Positions 1-6,378 of a stretch of 6,723 bases of DNA are shown one piece after another. The notes beneath the pieces are model-generated. The model was given only the letters and a program-made list of their open reading frames with translations, made no database searches and was not told where the DNA came from. The stretch comes from JAQYVZ01 sp035269105. Its GTDB lineage: Bacteria > Desulfobacterota > Desulfuromonadia > Desulfuromonadales > BM103. Both the position numbers and the translations under genes were made by a program. The stretch lies in NCBI GenBank assembly GCA_035269105.1, contig DATFJP010000245.1:1-6723 (forward strand), read 5' to 3'. Numbering within the stretch: the stretch's first letter is position 1; each line of letters starts with the position of its first letter.

Positions 1-1016
1 AGGACGCCGCCCGCTTCCAGAGACCCGGAGTAAATGCGCAGATAGGTCAGTTTGCGCCCCTCGTCGGACAAGACCTTGAACGCCAGGGCGCAGAATGGCC
101 CGTCCGGGTCACAGTCCAGCAGCACGGTCCGATCGCCGTCCGGATGGCGGGCCTTGACGGACGGTGCGTCGAGAGGCGAAGGCAGCAATGCACCGACCGC
201 ATCGAGCAGCGGCTGCACCCCCTTGTTGCGCAGGGCCGAACCGAGAAAGACCGGAAAGAGCTCGCAGGCGAGTACCCCTTTGCGCAGTGCCTGAACCAGG
301 CGCTTTGCGGAAACCTCCCGCCCTTCCAGAAAGTCGGCGATTAGTTCATCGTCCCAATCGGCAGCGGCCTCGACCAGGGCCTCGCGCGCTTCGACGGCGG
401 CAGCTCGGAGATCGTCGGGGATGTCACCGACCTCGACCGTCGCCCCCAGGTCGGCGTCGGCGAAGGAGAGATGCCGCATCTCGAGCAAGTCGATCACTCC
501 GGCGAAATCGTTTTCCAGTCCATCCGGAAGTTGCATGAGCACCGGTCGGGCGTTCAGACGCTGCCCCATTTGTTCAAGCACGGCACGGTAATCGGCGCCG
601 ATCCGGTCCATTTTGTTGATCAGGCAGATCCGCGGCACATGGTAACGATCGGCCTGCCGCCAAACCGACTCGCTTTGCGGCTGAACGCCGTCGACGGCAC
701 TGAAAATTGCCAGCGCGCCGTCCAGAACCCGCAGGGAGCGCTCGACCTCGATGGTGAAATCGATATGGCCGGGGGTATCGATCAGATTGATCCTGATATC
801 TTTCCAGAGACAGGTCGTGCTGGTGGCGGTAATCGTGATGCCCCGCTCCTGCTCCTGGTCCATCCAGTCCATGGTGGCCAGGCCGTCATGCACCTCGCCC
901 AGCTTGTGGATTTCGCCGGCATAATAAAGAAACCGCTCCGAAACCGTGGTCTTGCCGGCATCGATGTGGGAGATGATGCCGATATTGCGAATTTTCTCGA
1001 GGTTCGGAGATTTCAT
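1..1016 (-). CDS. fusA: Elongation factor G, N-terminal half (cut by window edge)
   Basis: Translation GTPase that moves tRNA and mRNA through the ribosome, or splits ribosomes during recycling; cytoplasmic. The 338 complete codons here are about half of a usual EF-G of roughly 690 aa. All five GTPase motifs are visible: G1 SHIDAGKTT (residues 16-24), G2 RGITI with switch-I Thr61 (58-62), G3 DTPGH (80-84), G4 NKMD (134-137) and G5 GSAL (259-262). The EF-G-specific G' insert spans about 160-255, and domain II begins near 305 (PFCALAFKV, 307-315). The ATG at 1016 is chosen because the text after it (MKSPNLEKIRNIGI) matches a family N-terminus; no strong Shine-Dalgarno is visible. It lies 29 nt after the 612-aa gene. 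No rpsL, rpsG or tuf gene adjoins it, so it is probably a second EF-G rather than the str-operon copy. The stretch GSALRNKGVQPLLDAV (259-274) recalls mitochondrial EF-G1 and related bacterial paralogues. EF-G identity is firm; paralogue class is inferred. Confidence 0.95.
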   Translation of the reverse strand, partial: MKSPNLEKIRNIGIISHIDAGKTTVSERFLYYAGEIHKLGEVHDGLATMDWMDQEQERGITITATSTTCLWKDIRINLIDTPGHIDFTIEVERSLRVLDGALAIFSAVDGVQPQSESVWRQADRYHVPRICLINKMDRIGADYRAVLEQMGQRLNARPVLMQLPDGLENDFAGVIDLLEMRHLSFADADLGATVEVGDIPDDLRAAAVEAREALVEAAADWDDELIADFLEGREVSAKRLVQALRKGVLACELFPVFLGSALRNKGVQPLLDAVGALLPSPLDAPSVKARHPDGDRTVLLDCDPDGPFCALAFKVLSDEGRKLTYLRIYSGSLEAGGV

Positions 1017-1045
1017 ATCGATGATTTTCAGGCGTTCCGCCGACC

Positions 1046-2884
1046 TCAGGCCGCATAGCCTTTGCGGATCAGGTACAGGTCGTCCATGTCGAGGTTATTG
1101 AGCTCGAAATACTCGCGTTCGAGTTCCTCCACATAAAAACGGTCGAGACCGCTGTTGTCAAGAAAGTCCTCCCGCAGTGCAACGTCACGCTCAGCGATGA
1201 TGCCGGGCAGGAGGTTGTGAAGATAAATCGCCTCCTTTTTGATATTAACCACGACATTGCGGAACAGGGCCGGCGGAATATCCCTTTCATAGACTCTTTT
1301 GCTGCGCAGTTCCGCGCCGACTTCTTCCAGCAGGGCCTCCTGTTCGGCATGGGTGTTGTAGCGTGAATAAAAATTGCGGATCCGCTCCTTGACGTGGGCA
1401 AGCAACAGTTCGTACAAGCGCTCTTCGCCGCTGATTGCATGAATCTGTTCGAGCAGATCGTTCACCGTCAACCGTCCCTCCTCGATCGCCTCCAACCCTT
1501 TATTCAAGCCCAACAGTTTTTTACGGCCATACTGTCCGAGATACTTGTTTTCCAGAACGGGTGCAATGAAAAGATCATTCCAAAGAGATTTCCGCAATTC
1601 GCAGAAAGCTTTCTTGCTGCCCAGTAGACTGCGGACATGTTCCTCGCCGAACCGGGAATTCTCCATGAATGCGAGTTCGTTGATGATCGCCGAAGCATTG
1701 TCATAGCGATCGAAAAAGGTGACGATATAGGAAAAGTTCTCGAGCAGCGAAATATCTCCCCCTTCATGGATTTTCTCGTCGCAGGCTTTGCCGGTCTCAA
1801 GCAGGATATGTTCGAAGGTGTGATCGCGATTCTCGCTGGCCTGCCGTTTGGCATGCAGCAGCAGGGCCATATCTTCCGGAGTAATGCTGACGTCGATCTG
1901 GGCGTCCGCAAAGAAGATACCTTCCAGAACCTGGCGGGTTTCCGCGAGGTAGTCCTGCTCCTCCAGGTCCACCAGTTTGTCGTGCTTGAGCAGCTCGTCG
2001 AGGGCGTAAAAGAGCGCCGAGGGGATTTTGTTGCGGACCGACAAGGTCTTCAGGCGGGTCAGGCGGGCGTTCTCAAGCTGGTTGATGCTGCCCTTCCGGT
2101 TGCACTCGATGAGTATGTTCTTGTATTCGTCGACGATCCGCTGATTGTCCGGATGCTTGTACATGACGTCGATCCGGATTCTCTCCTGCTGATACTTGTC
2201 GATGCCCAGACGCTCCGCAAGGTCCAGCAACTTCTCGAATTCCAGCTCGGGAATGGACTTGTAGGTGCCGTAAAGGTAACGGAACAGATCGTGATACTGC
2301 TTGTGTTTCTTGTTGACCAGCTTGATCAGATAAAAGGCACTGCGATGACCGAGCAGGCCGTAGATGTCTTCCAGCAGTTCGGCATCGTCGCCCAGGCCGA
2401 CATGGGGCGATTGTTTCAGGATTTTGCCGAGCAGCCGGGCGAGTGACTCCTGCTGTTCCTGCAAGGGGCCGGATACCGAGCCGGTCAGGAAGAAAAAGTA
2501 GTTGTGAATGGCATTGCCGTCGAAAAACACCCGCTCATAGGACTGGGTCTCCTCGGTTTTGCCGGTAAATTCGAGTTGGCTTTGATCCCGGTAGTAGGCG
2601 CCGTAGAGAACCAGCCGGTTCCGGGCGTCGGTTTTGGCCAGGTCCGACAACGGCTGTTCGACACCGAACATGTATTCGCAGAAAGAGCCGCCGTTGCCCC
2701 GGTGGCTGATGCCCTCCGGGTGCAGGACAAACTCGTTGCCGGGCGAGAAAAAGCGCAAACTCTGATCGCTGATTTCGAAAAAATAGCGGCTGTAGACATC
2801 CCGGGCCATCGCCATCGCGAAGTATTCGATGGTCTCATTCAGATGGCCGTGCAGGCGGATTTCCTGTGGGGTGGCAGGGTTCAT
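1046..2884 (-). CDS. Uncharacterised 612-aa protein (resembles a Desulfuromonadales-restricted family)
   Basis: Function unknown. From memory it resembles the family labelled TIGR04442 in Geobacter-type genomes; this was not verified. Residues 1 to about 140 are rich in aromatics and beta-type alternation (for example RYFFEISD at 33-40 and NYFFFLTGS at 128-136), suggesting a compact N-terminal domain. Residues about 145-600 look almost wholly helical, with Leu/Glu/Lys-rich amphipathic segments and many Tyr residues. I see no signal peptide, no full-length membrane segment, no nucleotide-binding P-loop, no cysteine metal cluster and no recognisable catalytic motif, so a soluble cytoplasmic scaffold or binding protein is plausible. 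The ATG is set by position: it begins one codon after the TAA of the upstream phosphodiesterase, and a purine-rich AAGGGGG lies about 14 nt before it, rather far for a Shine-Dalgarno. It ends in GYAA, 29 nt before the EF-G start. The full-length uninterrupted frame in a compact operon supports a real gene. Confidence 0.9.
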   Translation of the reverse strand: MNPATPQEIRLHGHLNETIEYFAMAMARDVYSRYFFEISDQSLRFFSPGNEFVLHPEGISHRGNGGSFCEYMFGVEQPLSDLAKTDARNRLVLYGAYYRDQSQLEFTGKTEETQSYERVFFDGNAIHNYFFFLTGSVSGPLQEQQESLARLLGKILKQSPHVGLGDDAELLEDIYGLLGHRSAFYLIKLVNKKHKQYHDLFRYLYGTYKSIPELEFEKLLDLAERLGIDKYQQERIRIDVMYKHPDNQRIVDEYKNILIECNRKGSINQLENARLTRLKTLSVRNKIPSALFYALDELLKHDKLVDLEEQDYLAETRQVLEGIFFADAQIDVSITPEDMALLLHAKRQASENRDHTFEHILLETGKACDEKIHEGGDISLLENFSYIVTFFDRYDNASAIINELAFMENSRFGEEHVRSLLGSKKAFCELRKSLWNDLFIAPVLENKYLGQYGRKKLLGLNKGLEAIEEGRLTVNDLLEQIHAISGEERLYELLLAHVKERIRNFYSRYNTHAEQEALLEEVGAELRSKRVYERDIPPALFRNVVVNIKKEAIYLHNLLPGIIAERDVALREDFLDNSGLDRFYVEELEREYFELNNLDMDDLYLIRKGYAA

Positions 2885-2896
2885 TTTTTAAAAAAT
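2883..2896. promoter_or_regulatory. Perfect A/T palindrome at the phosphodiesterase/unknown-gene junction
   Basis: ATTTTTTAAAAAAT is a 14-bp perfect palindrome made of T6 and A6. It holds the last codons and TAA of the phosphodiesterase and the first two bases of the next ATG. It separates the purine-rich ribosome-binding stretch from the start by about 14 nt. Its role, if any, is unknown; homopolymer runs can promote polymerase slippage. Confidence 0.35.
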
Positions 2897-3685
2897 CGCC
2901 CCCTTGTCCAGCGGCAGTTTCAGCTTTTGACCGTCATAGGCGAACTCGACGCCAGGCGGCAGTTCGGAGCCATGTCTTTCATGATCGACGTCATGCCCCA
3001 GGTGTGTCAACAGGGTCCGCGGAACCTGAAGCTTTTTCGCCAGGGCGATGGCGCCGGCGATATTGAAATGCTTTTCATGTTCGGTAAAGCGCAGGGCATC
3101 CACCACCATGACTTCAAGACCCTCGAGGAACATCATGGACGCCGCAGGTACGGCACTGCAATCCGTCAGATAGGCCAGAGAACCGATCCGATACCCGAAT
3201 GCCTCCCCGGCTCCATGGCAGAGCGGTACGGGGATCACCGTCTGGCCGAACAATGGGAAGGGTTCGTCGACCTGGTGGAGACTCAGACGGGGACGGTAGC
3301 CCGTTTCGTCTTCATCGCTGAAAATGTAACTGAACACCCGTCTGAGGGTGGCAACGCTCTGTCGTGATCCATAGGTCGGAATGACGCGTCCGTCTGCCGG
3401 GCGCAGGGTCCGCAGGTCATCGATACCATGGATGTGATCGGCATGGGTGTGGGTAAACAGCACGGCGTCCACCCGATCGATTCCTTCCCGCAAACCCTGC
3501 AGCCGGAAGTCGGTCGAGGTATCGACCAGCACATTGAGTCCTCCCCACTGGAGCAGAGCGCTGCAGCGGCTGCGCTGATTGCGCGGCGACGCGGAGCGGC
3601 AGACGGTACAGCGACAGCCTATGACCGGGACACCGGTGCTGGTCCCTGATCCGAGAATGGTCAGGGACAGGGATGTTGCAGTCAT
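2888..3685 (-). CDS. PhnP-like metallo-beta-lactamase-fold phosphodiesterase
   Basis: A 265-aa metal-dependent hydrolase of the PhnP branch, whose E. coli member opens 5-phosphoribosyl 1,2-cyclic phosphate in phosphonate breakdown. The N-terminus has the branch motif GSGTSTGVPVIGC (12-24). The dinuclear site is complete: H79, H81, D83 and H84 (HTHADH), H157, D175 and H228, plus H206 where PhnP has its further conserved active-site histidine. The extra structural zinc site of PhnP is also present: C24, C26 and C29 with H231, matching PhnP C21, C23, C26 and H225. The length is close to PhnP (about 252 aa). The ATG overlaps the chemoreceptor stop as ATGA, which points to coupled translation, and no good separate Shine-Dalgarno is seen. 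No C-P lyase genes adjoin, so the substrate is open; another cyclic phosphate or phosphodiester is possible. The fold and family are secure; the reaction is inferred. Confidence 0.93.
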   Translation of the reverse strand: MTATSLSLTILGSGTSTGVPVIGCRCTVCRSASPRNQRSRCSALLQWGGLNVLVDTSTDFRLQGLREGIDRVDAVLFTHTHADHIHGIDDLRTLRPADGRVIPTYGSRQSVATLRRVFSYIFSDEDETGYRPRLSLHQVDEPFPLFGQTVIPVPLCHGAGEAFGYRIGSLAYLTDCSAVPAASMMFLEGLEVMVVDALRFTEHEKHFNIAGAIALAKKLQVPRTLLTHLGHDVDHERHGSELPPGVEFAYDGQKLKLPLDKGAIF

Positions 3686-6042
3686 GCCTTGAATGCCCCG
3701 ACCTCATTTTTCAGTTCTCCGGTCAAACGGTCGAGTATTTCCACCACCTGATCAAGTTCCGCCGTACGGCCGGCATTGCCTTCCGCAACCTTGTGAACAC
3801 TGCTCACCGCCTCCACCACCTGGCGGCTGCGCTGGCTTAACTCCTTGGTGGCGTCGTCGATGCGGGTGATCATGGAGCGAATCTGCTCGGTACTCTGAGT
3901 AATCTGGCGGACTCCGCGACTCTGTTCCCCGGTGCTCTGTTTACCGTGAGCGGCGATGTCGCGCATCGCCTCGGCACTCTCGGCCAGTTGCCGGTTGCCG
4001 CTCGACTGCTGGTTGACCGCCGATGCGATCTGCTCGAGCATGGCAGCGACCTGGTTCATGGAATCGGTCACCTGGCGGCTGCCCCGGGACTGTTCCTGGG
4101 TCGCCCGGACAATGCTGTTGACCTGTTCCGTCGCTTTCAAGGTGCTGGCCCGAATTTTTTCAAGGGCCGTGCCCGCCTGCTGCGAGCGCTTAAGCTCCTG
4201 CTGGACCCTTTCATTGCCCTGGTTCATGGCCAGCACCGCATCCCGGGTTCCTTCCTGGAGATTGCCGATAATGGTCGCGATCTCCCGCGTCGAGACGGCT
4301 GTACGTTCGGCCAGTTCCCGGATTTCATCGGCGACCACGGCAAATCCCTTGCCGTGCTCGCCGGCCTGGGCGGCGATGATCGCGGCATTCAGAGCCAGCA
4401 GACTGGTCTGATCGGCAACTTCGTCAATAACGGTCAGGATCTTGCCGATCTCGCCCGACTGATTGCCAAGTTCGGTAATCGCCTGCCCGGCCCGATCAAC
4501 CGTGTCGCGTATTGACTCGATGCCGCGGATGGTCTCTTCAACTTCCTGTTTGCCCTTCTGGGCATCCTCCGCCGCCTCATTGGACAGTCGGCTGGTCAAT
4601 TTGGCATTCTCCTCGATCTCCTTGATCGAGGCGTCCATCTCGAGCATCGAGGAAACGGTCACTTCGGTGGACGAGGAGAGGGTGTTGACGTTTTCAGAAA
4701 CCTGCTGACTGGCGACGGACATTTCGTTGATGGAACTGGAGGTCTCATCAACGGTGGCGAACAGCTTTTCCATCTGACCGGTTATCTCTTCGATGGTTGC
4801 ACCCAGTTCCAGCATGGCGGAAGAACTTTCCTCGGCGGCAGACACGAGATAACCGGTGCTTTCCGAAATGCCCCCAGCCGCTTCATCAATCCCTGCGATC
4901 GCCTTCGAGGACTCCTCAAGCGATTGAGACTGGCGCACGGCTCCTTCCATGACTTCATGGGAAGAGGTTTTGATTCTTTCGTTGGCTTGGGACAAGCCCT
5001 GTGAAACCTCTCTGATCCGGCTGACCATCTCCCGCTGCCGTTGCAGGAAGTTGTTGAAACTGAGAGCCAGATGTCCTACTTCGTCCCTGGTCCTGACCGC
5101 CAGTTCCCGAGTCAAATCGCCACCCCCTTCGGCGATCTCGCGCAGGTTGTCGACCACCTCCTGGAGCGGGCGCACGATGCCGGTCGCCACCAGCAGGCCG
5201 ACCACCGTAGCGAGCAGGGCGGCGACCACCGCCACAAGCAGCAGAAACTTCTGGACCCGGGCCTTGGCCACGCCGATATCGGTGACATCCAGAGCCATGA
5301 GAATGCCGCGTTCCTTGTTGCCGACCGAGACATAAGAGATCATCTGCTTTCTGCCCTCGATCTGCGTGCGGTATTCCCGTGAATTCAGCACCGTCCGCAG
5401 TTCGATATTCGCCAGTCCGTCGGAAGTGGAGTAGAAAATACCCCGGCCGTCATAGAAAGCGATCTCCATGGCGCTGAGGCTTTTCAGGCGATGGGCGAGC
5501 CGTGCATCGAAAAACGCCACCCCGATCATGTGCGCGATCGGTTCGCCGTACATGGTGATCGGCGCGGCGGCGACGATTGCCATGCGTCCGTCAAAAACGC
5601 CGGTTTCCGCATAAGCCTCCCCCTCCAGGGAGGCTTCGATCACCGGATGGTCAGGACCCGATATCTTGCCAGCCTCTGCGTCGAAAGCCAGGTCGCGATA
5701 CAAAACTGCGCCCTCCACATCCAGGATCTGGACTTCGTCAAAAGGCAGATCGTCGATGTTGGCCAGTACGCTGACCAGTTGGGAAGCGTTGCCGCTGACC
5801 GAGCTGGAATACACCGCATTCACCATCAGCGGGTTACTGGCCAGCAGTTTGATGTATTTGAGATTTTCCGTGGAAGCATTGGTGGCCGTCTGCTCGAGGA
5901 AAATCGACGCCCGTCTCGCCCGGGCGCTGAGCTGCCTTTCCAACTCTTCGGTCGACATCTCGCCGGCGATCCACAACGAGGCCACCAAGGGCACGATGGA
6001 TACGGTTATCAGAGCCAGGAGTATTTTGAAACGAAGCCTCAT
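3682..6042 (-). CDS. Methyl-accepting chemotaxis protein with long signalling hairpin
   Basis: Inner-membrane receptor that should signal through CheW and CheA. Residues (from the ATG at 6042): membrane helix 1 about 6-27; periplasmic sensor about 28-265, Cache-like by its pattern (QILDVEGAVLYRD near 105-117, a second subdomain after about 185); membrane helix 2 about 266-289; HAMP about 290-340 (P292, GGDLT near 307-311); cytoplasmic coiled coil about 342-786 with the hairpin tip at 544-570 (NAAIIAAQAGEHGKGFAVVA). The arms are about 220 residues each, roughly 31-32 heptads per arm against 18 in E. coli Tsr. The tip lacks several Tsr trimer-contact residues. There is no C-terminal NWETF-type CheR/CheB tether; the protein ends GAFKA. 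An in-frame TTG at 6045 would add one residue, but GAAAGG at 6051-6056 sits 8 nt before the ATG, so the ATG is preferred. It heads the minus-strand block and its stop overlaps the next gene. Confidence 0.97.
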   Translation of the reverse strand: MRLRFKILLALITVSIVPLVASLWIAGEMSTEELERQLSARARRASIFLEQTATNASTENLKYIKLLASNPLMVNAVYSSSVSGNASQLVSVLANIDDLPFDEVQILDVEGAVLYRDLAFDAEAGKISGPDHPVIEASLEGEAYAETGVFDGRMAIVAAAPITMYGEPIAHMIGVAFFDARLAHRLKSLSAMEIAFYDGRGIFYSTSDGLANIELRTVLNSREYRTQIEGRKQMISYVSVGNKERGILMALDVTDIGVAKARVQKFLLLVAVVAALLATVVGLLVATGIVRPLQEVVDNLREIAEGGGDLTRELAVRTRDEVGHLALSFNNFLQRQREMVSRIREVSQGLSQANERIKTSSHEVMEGAVRQSQSLEESSKAIAGIDEAAGGISESTGYLVSAAEESSSAMLELGATIEEITGQMEKLFATVDETSSSINEMSVASQQVSENVNTLSSSTEVTVSSMLEMDASIKEIEENAKLTSRLSNEAAEDAQKGKQEVEETIRGIESIRDTVDRAGQAITELGNQSGEIGKILTVIDEVADQTSLLALNAAIIAAQAGEHGKGFAVVADEIRELAERTAVSTREIATIIGNLQEGTRDAVLAMNQGNERVQQELKRSQQAGTALEKIRASTLKATEQVNSIVRATQEQSRGSRQVTDSMNQVAAMLEQIASAVNQQSSGNRQLAESAEAMRDIAAHGKQSTGEQSRGVRQITQSTEQIRSMITRIDDATKELSQRSRQVVEAVSSVHKVAEGNAGRTAELDQVVEILDRLTGELKNEVGAFKA
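3808..4095 (-). repeat. 28-residue tandem repeats in the C-terminal arm of the chemoreceptor
   Basis: The protein repeats a pattern of the form QSxGxRQ at exact 28-residue spacing: Arg-Gln pairs at 656-657, 684-685, 712-713 and 740-741. At DNA level CACCTGGCGGCTGC occurs at 3817-3830 and 4069-4082, 252 bp apart, which is three 84-bp units. Four-heptad periodicity suits an antiparallel coiled-coil arm that grew by unit duplication. Confidence 0.65.
4600..4857 (-). repeat. 28-residue repeats in the N-terminal arm of the chemoreceptor
   Basis: Three degenerate copies of a Ser-rich unit ending in Glu-Leu/Met recur every 28 residues: SSSAMLEL (406-413), SSSINEM (435-441) and VSSMLEM (463-469), with the Glu at 412, 440 and 468. 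These lie opposite the repeats of the C-terminal arm when the hairpin folds. Confidence 0.55.
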
Positions 6043-6050
6043 CAATCAGA

Positions 6051-6056
6051 CCTTTC
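6051..6056 (-). promoter_or_regulatory. Ribosome binding site of the chemoreceptor gene
   Basis: GAAAGG on the minus strand lies 8 nt before the ATG at 6042 but only 5 nt before the in-frame TTG at 6045. The spacing favours the ATG and decides the start codon. Confidence 0.6.
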
Positions 6057-6057
6057 A

Positions 6058-6082
6058 CAACCGGCGCCCGCCAACCGGTGCC
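6058..6082 (-). repeat. Direct repeat and small hairpin in the chemoreceptor leader
   Basis: CCGGTTG (minus strand) occurs twice, at 6058-6064 (with the flanking base) and 6072-6078, 14 nt apart. The same stretch can fold as a 6-bp hairpin, GGCACC (6077-6082) with GGCGCC (6063-6068), including one G-T pair, around an 8-nt loop. It ends only a few bases before the ribosome binding site, so it could affect translation initiation or mark a protein-binding site. No known motif was recognised. Confidence 0.3.
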
Positions 6083-6276
6083 GTACCTCAATCCAGAAAT
6101 CTATCCTGCCGGAGTACAACGGAAAAATAAAGACATGGCCTGTTGTCCACGGGGGGCCGGTCACCAGAAGCAAGAAGCTCAACAGGGACCGGCGATTTTG
6201 GAGAAACCCGAACATTCCAGCCTCAAAAGCCTGTTTCGGCCTGCCAGGAAGACCGATTCGGCGCAAAGCATTAAAC

Positions 6277-6292
6277 TGCAAAATTAGCACCT
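6277..6292 (-). promoter_or_regulatory. Weak sigma-54-like element upstream of the chemoreceptor
   Basis: On the minus strand AGGTGC, five bases, then TTGCA keeps the invariant GG and GC with the required 10-nt spacing (GG at 6291-6290, GC at 6279-6278) and a perfect -12 half. The -24 half matches only 3 of 6. It would start transcription near 6266, leaving a leader of about 220 nt. This is the best promoter-like site I found for the minus-strand block, but it is weak. Confidence 0.18.
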
Positions 6293-6335
6293 TAAGCTAG
6301 CATTCCTGCTTGAACGAAGCAAGATTTATCGTCGC

Positions 6336-6355
6336 CGGCAAACCGCGACTTGCCG
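6336..6355. promoter_or_regulatory. 6-bp dyad CGGCAA-N8-TTGCCG overlapping the -35 box
   Basis: A perfect 6-bp inverted repeat with an 8-nt spacer; two more matching positions follow outside the arms after mismatches. The right arm coincides with the candidate -35 hexamer, so a bound regulator would block or recruit polymerase there. It could also be a chance palindrome in GC-rich sequence. Confidence 0.22.
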
Positions 6356-6378
6356 CCGGGACTTCACTGGGTTATGCT
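6350..6378 (+). promoter_or_regulatory. Candidate sigma-70-type promoter for the TPR gene
   Basis: TTGCCG (6350-6355) and TATGCT (6373-6378) each match the housekeeping hexamers at 4 of 6 positions and are 17 nt apart, the optimal spacing. Transcription would start near 6385, giving a leader of about 38 nt before the ATG at 6423. The -35 element is also the right arm of an inverted repeat. Called from sequence alone. Confidence 0.42.

Noticed and set aside
471..1058. 195-aa plus-strand open frame
   Set aside because: Lies antisense to the G domain of EF-G, where the minus strand encodes all five GTPase motifs; composition follows the complementary codons.
1637..2446. 269-aa plus-strand open frame rich in Val, Leu, Gln and Asp
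   Set aside because: Fully antisense to the 612-aa gene, starts without a ribosome-binding site, and resembles no family; a codon-bias shadow.
2504..3367. 287-aa plus-strand open frame spanning two minus-strand genes
   Set aside because: Crosses the junction of the unknown gene and the phosphodiesterase on the opposite strand, including the codons for conserved metal ligands; a shadow.
3808..4857. DNA repeats as a mobile element or CRISPR-like array
   Set aside because: The 84-bp periodicity is explained by four-heptad coiled-coil repeats in the receptor; copies are degenerate and coding, with no spacers.
6132..6162. Hairpin as a transcription terminator
   Set aside because: The stem is short with a bulge and no T run follows on either strand; also no gene ends here.
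6255..6280. Flagellar sigma-28-like promoter (TGCAGTTT and GCCGAATC on the minus strand)
   Set aside because: The hexamer-like parts match 6/8 and 5/8, but the spacer is 10 instead of 11 nt and the -10 half diverges; too weak to call.
6042..6290. 82-aa minus-strand frame whose TGA overlaps the receptor ATG (TGATG)
   Set aside because: The overlap looks like coupling, but the frame starts with GTG and no proper ribosome-binding site, has no family resemblance, and the receptor has its own good site.
5491..6300. 269-aa plus-strand open frame running from the receptor gene into the intergenic region
   Set aside because: Most of it is antisense to the sensor domain; the extension past 6045 has no domain-like sequence and no start signal.
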